Below are positions 9,886-19,840 of a stretch of 64,000 nucleotides of DNA, one piece after another; the first letter of the stretch is position 1, and each line of letters begins with the position of its first letter. Position numbers and translations under genes: made by a program. The stretch comes from Arsenophonus sp. aPb (lineage in GTDB: Bacteria > Pseudomonadota > Gammaproteobacteria > Enterobacterales > Enterobacteriaceae): the NCBI RefSeq assembly GCF_029873475.1, contig NZ_CP123500.1, positions 1 to 64,000 of the forward strand, written 5' to 3'. The notes beneath the pieces were generated by a model, which was not told the origin of the DNA, searched no databases, and was given only the letters and a program-made list of their open reading frames with translations.

Positions 9886-12333
9886 TTATGGACTAATCTG
9901 AACAAAGATATCTTTACCCTGTTTTTTACCAATATTAACGACAAAAACCTCCTTTTTTAACTCAGGGCGGTAAGCGGTCTCAATTTTAAATGATTTAGCC
10001 GGTGTTACCGGAAAATTTTTTACCTGCTTTTCCAGAGTTTCTGCTAGGTTTGTTAAGCCATTAATTTTCGGTTTTAGTTTTGATGCCGTATTTTTTAAAC
10101 TATTGATACCTTTTATACCGCCATATGTGAGTAATTCAAACCCTGGATCTGCGCTGCGAAAAAAATCCATACCTAATCCAATGTAGGCTTCAGGTGGCAC
10201 ACTTTTTGTTATATGGGGAATACCAACGCTGACAAATTGTTTATCGCCTTGTTTTAAGAACTGCGCAATTGTTGCCTGTTTTGCTGCGATTTTAAGTCCT
10301 TGAGTCGTCACTTCCCCCATGGCAATACTAAATTGCCCACCAATTTGCAGTCCTTCATCCAAAAATGATAAAAAACTTAAAATATCAAATACATCGGCGA
10401 TGTTAGATTCCTTAACATTACTTTTTTGCGCTTCATTAATGCAGGTGTAAAAAGGAATAAAGCTTAAGAAAAAATCGTCTACTTTTTGCCGATTGGTTTT
10501 CTGATAACCACTATCATGAAGTTTGCTTAACAGCTTGTTACTATGTATTTCTGCCAACTTTTCTAACGCCACTTTTGGCTGCTCATTCGCTTTTTTCAGT
10601 AAAGAAGGAGAGTGGATTTTTAATGCAAAATTGCTATTATGACGACTATTTTTGTGATCATTTATTAAGTCAAAGATTAAATCTCTGTTTCGGTCAACGC
10701 GCGATAATTTATAGTTGCCCATTTTTTGCTCTTTTTCTAAGGCATAAATCCTTTCTTCTCCATTAAATGAACACATAAACATATCAGTGGCATCAGGAAT
10801 ATGAATAATAAGCCCATTGTTAGCAACTAATCCAGCTACGCCAGGTGGTAGAGAATGAATGTTACTATCCCTGGCATTGTATTCAACTTTTACCTGATTT
10901 ATTTCTGCTTGCTGCAAAAATATTTGCTCTTCTTCGCTGAGTGCATTAAATGCTTGAGGTAAAAGAACGTATTCTGTTTGCCTAAAAACATCCACAATAT
11001 GCTGGTTTTGTTGTTCAAAAATTTTATCGATATTGGGTAATGAGGACATTTTACCTTGTTGATCTGGATAGTCCCTCTCTCTATTTTTATACAAATAATT
11101 ATTTAACCAATCCTCATCCACACCATGGTCTTTTAATTGTTGGCGAGCAAGCTCGGGTCGAGTTTGCCAATTTTGTAATAAGTGGCTAAGTTGGATAAAA
11201 GGATTATTGTGAGTTGATTGATGTAAGTAATTAAAATAGTCATGATAAATAATTTGCTTATCTTGTTCATTTATTTTTGTAATATCTTTCTTATTCTCAA
11301 TATCTAATTGCTGATAGATGAGGGTCGGTAATTTGAAATAATGAGAATATTCAGCCGGTACTTTCTCCTTAATAATAAGAGCTTCCATTAAAATGCCTGT
11401 ATTAATAATATCATCCAAGCTCATATCATTAAGATCAGCACTGCTTTCCTTGAGTAGCGTAGCACCCGCATGCAAATAACCCCACTCCGGTTGGTCTATC
11501 ATCATCTCTTTCAGTCTTTTCTGATCATTAATATCCTTAGGTTGCAGACAGAATGTAGGCATGATTCTACTCAATACATTTTCTTGATAATACGTGCAAG
11601 CCTGTGAAGACAATATGGCAAGTTCACCGGTATTATTAAATTGCTCAAAAAAACAGTGTCTCAAATATTCATGATTAAATCGCAAATTATTTTTTGTTAT
11701 ATCAGAATTGAGTGTTGTCTCAATATTGAGTTGCGCTAAAATCCATTTATCGGATGGTAAAGCTAATACAGCATATTGCAACCAATCAGCAATAATAGCC
11801 TGCTGACGAGCAAATGGGATTTTTTCCCCCTCATATGCACCATATTCACCTAATGGTTTTAATAATAATTTTGCGAGGGTCTCCATCTTATCTTCCTCAT
11901 TTTTATTGTTCGAAAGATAATCGGTGATATGATTGACTAAATGATAAGATAGCGCCTCATCATTCTGCTGATTTATTGTATAACCCTCATGAGTTAACAT
12001 GGAACATAAGAGTCGATTTTGTTCTTTACGTGCAATGGAATAAAAAAATGGGGCTTCTGAAGCCGGTAAAGTGATATTTATTGGATGGCTTGAAGTTTGT
12101 AGAAGAGCCTCTAAATTATTAACAAATGGCTTACTAGTTGCTGTAGTGCTATTTCCTACTGAATTAGTTAATTCTTCATGCTGTAATGCATTTAGTTGTA
12201 GCGGATTGTTTGAAACTACTCTATCGCTTGATCGCTGTTCTTCCGTTAACCTATTTTCAACTTCACATTTATTGCGATTTAATACAGACGACACCCAGTT
12301 TAATGATAAAAAACGGGAATTTATATTTGGCAT
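9886..12333 (-). pseudogene. Dermonecrotic-toxin-like effector module (5' part of the same broken gene)
   Basis: An 815-residue frame from the ATG at 12333 (GGAG six bases upstream; the TTG at 12345 is less likely). There is no Sec signal peptide, as expected for a type III effector. Residues about 340-600 carry the pattern of the large toxin-like proteins of Pseudomonas and enteric symbionts: WQTRPELARQQLKDHGVDEDWL, then SLPPGVAGLVANNGLIIHIPD. The last segment (RPELKKEVFVVNIGKKQGKDIFVQISP) leads into TAA and then, in frame, TGALYGRRYLKDD, a junction that in such proteins is continuous (P-x-TG-x-x-YG-x-R). One nonsense change therefore splits a protein of about 1658 residues. The family call for this half is weaker than for the SopA half. 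Confidence 0.7.
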
Positions 12334-12442
12334 AACGAACTCCAAAATTAACTTAAAATTAACAAATTAATTACATTAAAATAATTTGATTTGCTAATGA
12401 AAAAAGTTTTATTTTGGAGGAATTACAATTTACAATTCGACT

Positions 12443-12461
12443 CGATCTTTACAGCAGTGCC
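12443..12461. repeat. Solo IS6 inverted repeat
   Basis: cgatctttacagcagtgcc matches the 19-bp IS6-type end with two changes. It abuts the truncated 3' side of copy B and belongs to no complete element, so it is a deletion scar between IS ends. Confidence 0.7.
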
Positions 12462-13047
12462 TGCGATAACGTAATTTTGGTACTTAATCTGTCGATGCTC
12501 AACCTCAGACGGACATCGGTCTTCACGTTTAAGCTGAACAAGCGCACGAGCGTATGTCGGAGACTTATCCGTATTGATAACGCCTGGGATTTGCCCCTGT
12601 TTTACGTTGTTTAAAATTTTACTCAGAAATCGATATGTCGCTTTGCTGTTACGCCGTGGTGAAAGGTAAAAATCCAGAGTACGCCGTCTGTTGTCTACAG
12701 CGCGATACAGGTAAACCCACTGACCATTCACCTTTACATACGTTTCGTCAATGTGCCACGGGCAAAGAGCGGAAGGATTACGCCAGTACCATCGCAGCCG
12801 TTTTTCCATTTCTGGCGCATAACGCTGAACCCAGCGATAGATGGTGTGTGGTCGACATGCACGCCGCGCTCAGCCAACATCTCCTGCAGCTCAGATAACT
12901 AATGCCATACTTGCAGTACCAACGTACTGCCCACCGGATGATATCGCGGGTAAAGAGATGACCTTTAAAAACATTCATGTGGGGCACCTTTAATTAAATC
13001 GTCAGGAATGATTATCAGCAATCCGACTCGATCTTTGCAACAGTGCC
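12462..13047 (-). mobile_element. IS6-family element copy B, truncated and frameshifted
   Basis: The minus-strand transposase starts at MNVFKGHLFTRD near 12978 and loses frame at GISY, where one base of tatCGTGagc is missing, leaving tatctgagc. The second half (MEKRLRWYWRN... to NTDKSPTYAR) runs to a break within RQIKYQNYVI; the remaining C-terminal part with the DDE glutamate is deleted. The outer end at 13028-13047 is a normal inverted repeat. The one-base lesion is shared with copies G, H and I. Confidence 0.9.
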
Positions 13048-13128
13048 TACGTTGCTGCCTCAATAATTTACACAGATAATCATTTACCTATATTATGATT
13101 GATTTATCATTGTATGAGTGCGTAAATA

Positions 13129-14322
13129 ATGAATATATATGCAAAGACAACATTAGCCGTCATTTCTATAACACTTTTAACTTCATCTTTGTCTGGATGC
13201 ATAGTTAAAAAACCAGAGAAATCAAATGAGGCTGCTAATGATATTTTAAATGAAAAATTTTATAGCAGTTTAATTATTCCTGTCACCATCAATAATAAGT
13301 TATATCATTTTTTAATTGATACGGGCGCTAGTATTACCATTATCGACGAAAAAACAGCTAAAGAAATAACACAGGAAGTTCCATACTCATCCTTGCATCC
13401 ATTCCATAAAAAAATTTTTTCTAACTTTAAAACGATTCACGATAAAATCGACATAAAAAATCTTAAATTTATTAAGCCAGTGAGTGTGTTTATTGGTAAA
13501 GAAGAAATTAATGATAATGAAATCTGGATTGCAAAAGATTTAACTCTTTTTACTCAAGCCTCCGGTACAAAAATAGATGGTATTCTAGGAATTGACACCT
13601 TTAGAAAATTTAATTGGCATGTTGACAATAAAAAAGGACAATTAACCATACTGAGAAAATCACCTCCAATATCAACTTATTCATACTGCATAGCATATCA
13701 AGATGCTTATGGAGAATCACCCTACTTTTATTTAGATTATGGAAATAATGATTACATAAAGGTGAGAGTTGATACCGGAAACGATGGAAGTGATCTTGGG
13801 TACGATTTTCTTGAATACTTTAAAAATCAAAAAGGTGAAATCACACCTATCAAACATAATATTACAGCAATGGAGGCAACCGGTCTTATTAAAAACCAGG
13901 ATTATATACTTAAAGGCTTAAGTTTTAATAATCATCCACTTGGCGAAATAAGAATAACTGGAAATAATAACAATCAATATCTTCTAGGTATGAATTTTTT
14001 ATCCCGCTTTAGTCGCTATGCGTTTATGCCAAGTAAAATGCTTTTTTGTTATGACGCCAACTCATTATATAAAGATAATCAATATCCCGTCAGAAACATT
14101 GGCGTCAGGTATTATAATGAACGCATAGAGATTTTCTATAATGAAGATAAAGAACTTGAGAAATATAATCTTAATAATGGCGATATCATTAAAAGCATCA
14201 ACGGCATAAATTATGCACCACAAGAAATTGACAAACTCCGTAAAATTATATCACTAACACCTAAAGGAAAACTCAATTTGATTATTGAACGTCAAGGCGT
14301 TAAGCAAAAAATTGTTATTTAA
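13129..14322 (+). CDS. Lipoprotein with retropepsin-like aspartyl protease repeats and a C-terminal PDZ domain
   Basis: A 397-residue protein. The signal peptide ends in the lipobox LSGC (Cys24), so it should be a lipid-anchored envelope protein. A clan AA aspartyl-protease core follows: FLIDTGASITIID, with the hydrophobic-hydrophobic-G partner GILGIDTF. A second related half has VRVDTGNDGSDLG and LLGMNFLSRF. The C-terminal about 80 residues resemble a PDZ fold (LNNGDIIKSINGINY). This D-T-G plus PDZ layout occurs in bacterial retropepsin-like proteins of unknown substrate. The second half has DTGND instead of DTGAS, so it may be inactive. The frame is intact between two dead IS copies. Confidence 0.75.
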   Translation: MNIYAKTTLAVISITLLTSSLSGCIVKKPEKSNEAANDILNEKFYSSLIIPVTINNKLYHFLIDTGASITIIDEKTAKEITQEVPYSSLHPFHKKIFSNFKTIHDKIDIKNLKFIKPVSVFIGKEEINDNEIWIAKDLTLFTQASGTKIDGILGIDTFRKFNWHVDNKKGQLTILRKSPPISTYSYCIAYQDAYGESPYFYLDYGNNDYIKVRVDTGNDGSDLGYDFLEYFKNQKGEITPIKHNITAMEATGLIKNQDYILKGLSFNNHPLGEIRITGNNNNQYLLGMNFLSRFSRYAFMPSKMLFCYDANSLYKDNQYPVRNIGVRYYNERIEIFYNEDKELEKYNLNNGDIIKSINGINYAPQEIDKLRKIISLTPKGKLNLIIERQGVKQKIVI

Positions 14323-14357
14323 TTTTTAAACACCAATGGCAATCTCTTGCATTTTTT

Positions 14358-14704
14358 GGCACTGTTGCAACAGTGCCCGCTCGTGTGCTTGCTTAGCTTA
14401 AACGTGAAGACCAATGTCCGTCTGACGTTGAACACCGGCAGATTAAGTACCGAAATAATGTTATCGAATGCTATCATGGCAAACTGAAACGGATAATCAG
14501 CGCCAAGCTGGAGTTTAAATCGATAAAGATGATTTATGCCACGATAAAAGAGATTGAAGTGATGCGGACGCTGCGTAAAGGTCAGGCTAAGTCGTTTTAC
14601 TTTGGCCATCCTCTGGGAGAAATGTGTCTGGTGAGTCGAGTCTTTGAAATGTAAGACCTTCACCAACAAATAAGGTGCCGCATCACGAAATTTGCAACAG
14701 TGCC
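14358..14704 (+). mobile_element. IS6-family element copy C, 3' third only
   Basis: It begins with a perfect 20-bp palindrome (GGCACTGTTGCAACAGTGCC, 14358-14377) formed by two IS ends fused head to head, then continues into the last third of the transposase (from LKREDQCPSDVEHRQIKYRN to RVFEM). It ends with an inverted repeat at 14704. All sequence encoding the first two catalytic aspartates is gone. The element cuts the collagenase pseudogene at its right edge. Confidence 0.88.
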
Positions 14705-16376
14705 TAATCTTTCACTGTGACCATTAGCAGAAAAACTATCAATATCTATAATTTGATCTAAAGTAGGTCGCCTATTAACCGAACAATACATTAAAGTTTG
14801 GGTTGCATATTTATTTTTTTCACCGTGAGATATATATTCAGCAAGTCCTTCACTCCACCATGAAATTTCTTCAGAGGAAAATTCTGCTGCATCACCATAC
14901 TTATTATATTTACCATCAAGATAATGGACAATTTCGTGCCCAAAGTTATGGACATCATTTCCTTTCATATAAATAAAGATGCGAGGCTGATTATTAGGAT
15001 CTTTAGGATTTCCTTCAATATAAATACCTCCATTGTTAGTATCTATACGAAAAGGATAATTACCATAGCGGTTATAAAGCTCTTTGTTCTTCATGATTAT
15101 AATTTCTAATAGCTTAGAATAATCATCTTTTATTTTATCTCTTCCCTAAATATTATAAAAATCATTTAAAAATTTATCAGCTATAATATTAAGTTTATTT
15201 TTTTCTTCATTATTAAAATTATAAGAAGATGTTACTTTATGCCTGCTATTAAGTTTAAAGCTATAAGGAATAATCTCTTCTTCTCTAATTGGTTTAATAA
15301 AATTATAAAAGTTCGCTCCGTTATTTTTTTCAATACTTCTTTCAGTATCTTCTAAATATTTAGCAAGAACTACACTAATCTCTTCACATAAATCATTTTT
15401 AGCAGGCAGTTCTTTATAGTTTTTTAATATAGATTGCAGATTATAATCAATCTTATCGCGTGTTAGAGTCCAAGCATTAGGATTATTAATTTTTTCAACA
15501 TTGATAATATGAGCTAATGTATTCATACTACAACGTAAATGATAAAAGGGGGATGTATCTTTTTTTCATTAACAAGTTCTAAAGATTGTTTAATAGTTTT
15601 AAATAAATTAACTTCTATTATTTTTTTATTTTTAGATAATAGTTGGCCATCTAGTATTCCTGGTCTTATGTAACAAAGTAAATTTAGGATCTTGCCTAAA
15701 TTTACTGAAAAATCATAATTTTTTAATAAGCTTTCTTGATTTTATACATAATACCTTAATATCGTATCAATATTAGAATAATTTATAATTAAATTATTTC
15801 CTGTTACATTCTTTCGACTCATCTCCGTTGTTGCTGCAACCCAACATTCTGTTAATGTTAACAAATCCTTATTTGGTTCTGTTGATGTTTTTGACAAAGT
15901 CCTATACGTTTCAGATAGATAATTTCCTATTTTTTATAATGACTTTGAGGCAATATCATTTGCTGAATTCCAACATGGATTTGATGTACTAATTCTATGA
16001 TATAAACTTTCAATATATTTTGATAACAAACTAAGATTTTTTATATTTTTTTCTGGATTGTCAATTAGCTTATCGATTACTTTAATTGCTGTAATTAATG
16101 TTTTTTGACTATGCGCGTAATTTGTCTTTAAAAATAATTCTTTTTCATCATAAAGATCTTCCATCAACCTCTTTTCCATAGAGGTAAACTCTATATTAGA
16201 TGAAATATGTGTTAAATATCTTGGAAATTTTTTTGTTCATGGTTTTCAACGGCATTTAAATGCTTTTCTTTCGCGGAGGATTTCTCAAAAAAATTAATAT
16301 TTTTAACATTATTTACATCATGGCAATAAAAGTTATATTCATAATTAACATTAACAGCGTTTAAATTTATTGACAT
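14705..16376 (-). pseudogene. Microbial collagenase (peptidase M9) pseudogene, 3' end removed by IS copy C
   Basis: The minus strand carries pieces in several frames: an N-terminus from the ATG at 16376 (MSINLNAVNVNYEYNF), a helical segment MEKRLMEDLYDEKELFL (15934-16179), segments between 15540 and 15830, a 126-codon piece (15146-15526) and the catalytic piece (14705-15094). The last has HEIVHYLDGKYNKYGD and WWSEGLAEYIS, the HExxH zinc site and downstream glutamate of M9 collagenases of Vibrio and Clostridium. Frame is lost at least three times, and the gene ends at the IS inverted repeat after ANGHSERL. A secreted collagenase would degrade host matrix; this copy is dead. Confidence 0.8.
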
Positions 16377-16637
16377 AATAGGTTAATGCCATTTATTTTT
16401 AAAATCTAAATAAAATAACAAATTTATCACCATAAATTCACATACAACACTGTGTTATGAAAAATGCATTACTTGTTCTAAATTTTCAGCAATGACAGTA
16501 TCATATAACTTACTATCTACATTAAGCTATAATATTTCAGAAAAGTAAATAATATAAAAAAATAATATGGGGAACTTGAATTGAATATGACTAAGCTATC
16601 AGCTTAAAAATTGGTTATTATCACAATCACTTGAACT

Positions 16638-16757
16638 AATTCTGTCACATTCAGTATTTTTACATATATGTAAAAATACTATATTAAGATTTACCCCTTA
16701 TAGACACAATATGTTTTGTATTTCATCGGATAAAATTTATCTTAATGTGACAGAATT
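16638..16757. repeat. 120-bp MITE-like element with 14-bp inverted ends and a 28-bp internal palindrome
   Basis: AATTCTGTCACATT (16638-16651) is repeated in perfect inverted form at 16744-16757. Immediately inside the left arm is a perfect 28-bp palindrome (16653-16680, half-site AGTATTTTTACATA). It lies in the 387-bp gap between the collagenase pseudogene and the next minus-strand gene, where I see no coding signal. No target duplication is evident, so it may be a degenerate mobile element or a regulatory structure. Confidence 0.5.
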
Positions 16758-16763
16758 GCTATA

Positions 16764-17315
16764 TTATAGTGGCGAAAATATATGCGTTTCTATATGCCCA
16801 ACCATGAGGTTAGGAATATAAAATTGCGTACCACCGCCTGGCAAACCTGAGCTGCGCCCTCTTGCCTCAAGCTCAAACTTCCGTAAAGAACGTGCTCCTG
16901 CGTCAATACGCGGCATACCTTTAAAACCACCAAACCAAGCATAGACCGGAACTTTTAGCGTTATCTTAAGTAACCAATCAAGTGAACTCCAATTCTCTTT
17001 GATCACTGAAGTCAAACGCCCCCATTCGCGCAACGATATACCATTTAACTTAGCAATCGAACAACGCTGTTCCAGCCCACCATCATGTTTGAATGGTTTG
17101 GTTGGACTCCACCACGGTGACAGAGGCGTTGAGTCATTGACAACCCCTCTCGCTAGAGTAGGAAATCCATTGAATTTATACAATGACATTCCAGCATGTA
17201 AGTACTCCTTGGTTGGTGTACCAAACTTCTGTTGAAATGCATCTTGTACCATTGTTCCTGGTCCTGTAGAAATATTACCAACTTCGTACCACGTCAAATC
17301 GTCGTTCAATATCAC
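16764..17315 (-). CDS. Hypothetical protein, possible secreted effector
   Basis: A frame of 183 residues from the GTG at 17315 (GGAG nine bases upstream); a TTG at 17330 would add five. I do not recognise the family. The sequence is rich in W, G and P (SPWWSPTKPFKHDGG, VPVYAWFGGFKG) and ends in SGLPGGGTQFYIPNL followed by a short hydrophobic strand. It has no signal peptide or membrane segment. The compact beta-rich composition and location in an effector-rich stretch fit a toxin domain, but that is inference. The frame is intact. Confidence 0.55.
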   Translation of the reverse strand: MILNDDLTWYEVGNISTGPGTMVQDAFQQKFGTPTKEYLHAGMSLYKFNGFPTLARGVVNDSTPLSPWWSPTKPFKHDGGLEQRCSIAKLNGISLREWGRLTSVIKENWSSLDWLLKITLKVPVYAWFGGFKGMPRIDAGARSLRKFELEARGRSSGLPGGGTQFYIPNLMVGHIETHIFSPL

Positions 17316-17932
17316 CGTTAATATCTCCAAAAAATTGATAAGATCGCTTTATGCTTTACAACATCGTTTATATCGCTTCAATTGGAACCATAATCTTTAT
17401 ATAAGCACATCCTCTTATCTTGATATCCCCGAAAATAATAAGCACACCACTACTCATCTAGCATTGTCTACATATGACAGTGCTGCCATCATAAAAATAA
17501 CCATTTCCTCATGTGCAGTTATGCTTATTAGTATGTGCAGCAATTGCCGCCAGACCCACTACCATTTCGCCATCCTATATTGCCAGGAAGCAGCGCTGAT
17601 TAACTTGTATATGGAAACCGTAAATACCTAGCACAAACAATAGAAAAACTCAGTTTAATTTTTTTAACATATTCATAACCAATCTTTTGTTTCATATAAC
17701 AATATTGAAGTTATAAAAAATAATGTGAAATAACAAAATTTCGTACTACCCTTTATTCACCATACTATTTGTTTATAACATAACTATTCTGTGGCTTGTT
17801 TAATTGCTCTAATAGGTAAAACTATGGTGTAATTTTTAGCAGAAAATATTTTTTATTGTATGAATCGGAATAAATTTAGCTTAATCAGAGTGAAATAATT
17901 TCTTATTTTTAATGCAACAAAGCCAATTAAAA
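17316..17932. other. Gap with degenerate minus-strand coding traces
   Basis: No intact gene is visible. The minus strand from about 17640 to 17320 shows short peptide traces (MVVGLAAIAAHTNKHNCT, GNGYFYDGSTVICRQC) in one frame broken by stops, perhaps the decayed 5' part of a gene that included the following minus-strand frame. From about 17640 on it is AT-rich with no recognisable features. Confidence 0.35.
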
Positions 17933-18049
17933 TCAAAATCTGTGACTATATTTAGGAGCAAATCCTTGAGACTTAAATATTGAATAATATTCTCTCAAGT
18001 CAGATTCTTTTTTAACCTTTAAAATAACACCATTTAGATGAAAGAATAT
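17933..18049 (-). pseudogene. Tail of a second ExoY-like cyclase gene
   Basis: The last 38 codons encode IFFHLNGVILKVKKESDLRE, then YYSIFKSQGFAPKYSHRF and a stop. This is nearly identical to the tail of the intact gene at 18157-19101 (IFFHPNGMILRVKEKSDLNK). The two tails lie in direct repeat with an IS6 remnant between them, so the rest of this paralogue was deleted. The substitutions between the copies show it was an older duplicate, not a recent tandem repeat. Confidence 0.85.
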
Positions 18050-18147
18050 GGTAAAGTGTCGACCTTTAAAAACATTCATGTCAGGCACCATTGATTAAAT
18101 CGTCAGGAATGATTATCAGCAATTCGATCCGATTTTTGCAACAGAGC
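18050..18147 (-). mobile_element. IS6-family element copy D, 5' end remnant
   Basis: Only the first codons of the transposase (minus strand, MNVFKGRH from about 18079) plus the non-coding leader and a damaged end (gatttttgcaacagagc) remain, about 95 bp. It sits exactly between the two cyclase tails. Confidence 0.8.
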
Positions 18148-18156
18148 AAATTAAAA

Positions 18157-19101
18157 TCAAAATCTAGAACTATATTCTGGAGCAAATCCTTGAGATTTAA
18201 AGATTGAATAATATTTATTCAAGTCGGATTTTTCTTTGACCCTTAAAATCATTCCATTGGGATGAAAGAATATTGGGTGATCATTTATATCAAATCCAGG
18301 GCTAAACGGGTTACTTGTTTCATCACCGTGCCAAACCAAGTTACCTCCTTTATAACCTTCATCTCTAACACAATTATTCAACGATTTAATGATAGTTTTA
18401 GCAAAAAAGTGGATGTTACCCATATTTTTATCGCCTTCCCCAAAAACTGATTTTAGTTTTAAAAAATCAAGGTTATGTTTCTTAAAAATATCATAATTTT
18501 CTTTAATAGGTCGTGGAGGGATGTTTAATGGTAGTTGATTATATGATTGATTTTCTCTTGGAATGATAGCAAATAAATCATAATCTGCAGTAATGGGCCG
18601 TGAATCTGTCGTTTGCTCACCATATTGCGGTGGATTGGTCATAACTTTTACAGGATTTCTATTATCATCAAATACTGCTCCTTTTTTATTAATAAAAAAT
18701 TTTTCTTCTCCTCCAGGGTAGTAGGCTGAATATTTTTCATTTCCTAAATGAATTAAGTTTTCTATTAACAATTCTCTTAATCTAGATTCACTAATAACTA
18801 AGTCTATTGCTTTTGCTCCTTTAGCTTTGGCTGATAGGATATTGATATCATGTTTAGGATAATCATTAGGTGGAACTTTAGAATAACAAGCTTTTTCAGT
18901 AATAAATCCGGCTGTTGGTCCTGTTGGGCTAGATTTAGCCTTCATATGAAAACTCTTGCAAGGATATCCTTCTTTTAATAAAGTCTGACCAAGCGAGTTT
19001 GGTTCTCTTAACCCAATAATTACCTGATACTTTTTTGCAGTTATTAAAAAAGAATGTTTATAAGCTAATTCAATATGTTGATTAATTAATAATTCAGTCA
19101 T
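18157..19101 (-). CDS. ExoY/CyaA/edema-factor-type nucleotidyl cyclase effector
   Basis: A 314-residue protein from the ATG at 19101, with no signal peptide. The class II (toxin) cyclase core is visible in order. The first block is LGQTLLKEGYPCKSFHMKAK followed by SSPTGPTAGFI, containing the ATP-binding lysines (K54, K56). TADYDLFAI carries the metal-binding aspartates (D173, D175). WHGDETSNPFSPG carries H258, E261 and N264, with the same 3/3 spacing as H291, E294 and N297 of ExoY. These enzymes act inside eukaryotic cells after binding a host cofactor (actin for ExoY, calmodulin for CyaA and EF) and make cyclic nucleotides. All key residues are present and the frame is intact, so activity is plausible. 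Lack of a signal and nearby effector genes point to type III delivery. Confidence 0.88.
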   Translation of the reverse strand: MTELLINQHIELAYKHSFLITAKKYQVIIGLREPNSLGQTLLKEGYPCKSFHMKAKSSPTGPTAGFITEKACYSKVPPNDYPKHDINILSAKAKGAKAIDLVISESRLRELLIENLIHLGNEKYSAYYPGGEEKFFINKKGAVFDDNRNPVKVMTNPPQYGEQTTDSRPITADYDLFAIIPRENQSYNQLPLNIPPRPIKENYDIFKKHNLDFLKLKSVFGEGDKNMGNIHFFAKTIIKSLNNCVRDEGYKGGNLVWHGDETSNPFSPGFDINDHPIFFHPNGMILRVKEKSDLNKYYSIFKSQGFAPEYSSRF

Positions 19102-19406
19102 AAAATTTTATGGTTATTTTAGGGATGATAAATATAAAAAAAAAGAATTACAGCTAGTACATTAAAAGGCGATTACAACTTTAAAAAATATTATTTAACT
19201 TAAATTAAATAATATTTTTATTGTTCCTCCTTTTAGGTTAGGAATATATATAAATTTATTATTTCAAATTAATTGATTCCTTTATTTTTCTGACTAGTAA
19301 GGAAATATCAATATGCCTGTTTGGGAAAAAATATCATCATTAGCAACTAGGTTAAGCGTTGAATTTTTTTATTAACAATCTAATGTAATTTTCATGTCTT
19401 ATATTA
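19102..19406. other. AT-rich gap, possible truncated gene start
   Basis: Mostly AT-rich spacer upstream of the cyclase gene. At 19313 an ATG with AAGGA spaced about seven bases starts MPVWEKISSLATRLSVEFFY and stops after 20 codons. It could be the start of a decayed plus-strand gene cut by the IS copy at 19407. I see nothing else. Confidence 0.3.
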
Positions 19407-19633
19407 GGCACTGTTGCAAAGATCGTGATGCGGCAGCCTTATTTGTTGATAAAGGTCTTACATTTCAAAGACTCGACTCACTAGACGCATCTCACCCAGA
19501 GGATGGCCAAACCGCCTGACCTTTACGTCGTATACTTCAATCTCTTTTATCGTGGCATAAATCATCTTTATCGATTTAAACCCCAGCATGACGCTGATTA
19601 TCCGTTTCAGTTTTCCATGATCGCATTCGATAA
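19407..19633 (-). mobile_element. IS6-family element copy E, 3' fragment
   Basis: Minus-strand 3' end of an IS6 copy: the inverted repeat ggcactgttgcaaagatcg at 19407, then the C-terminal transposase codons back to VIECDHGKLK. It breaks off at 19633 within the codons for NVIE, where resolvase-like sequence begins. A second IS copy starts 208 bp further on. Confidence 0.88.
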
Positions 19634-19639
19634 AATGTT

Positions 19640-19840
19640 AATTTAATTTTAAATAAACATTAATCATAAAACACTTTATAAACCGTTGATCTGGCAATTT
19701 TAATTGCCTGGAAATTGCTGTTGCTCCCATTCCTTGAGAACGCAGTTGTTTAATTTTCTCTCGATCAACACTACGCTTACGTCCAAATTGACCCCCCTTT
19801 AACTTTACTTCCAGCCAGCCTTCGTTTGTCCGTTCTAAAA
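19640..19840 (-). pseudogene. Serine resolvase, C-terminal remnant
   Basis: The minus strand encodes the tail of a resolvase (RTNEGWLEVKLKG, GRKRSVDREKIKQLRSQGMG, helix-turn-helix and VYKVF), highly similar to the intact resolvase gene at 22665-23228. It lies between two IS6 ends. The N-terminal catalytic domain is absent. Confidence 0.85.

Noticed and set aside
17335..17631. 98-codon plus-strand frame
   Set aside because: Composition is erratic, and better peptide traces are on the minus strand; no ribosome site of note.
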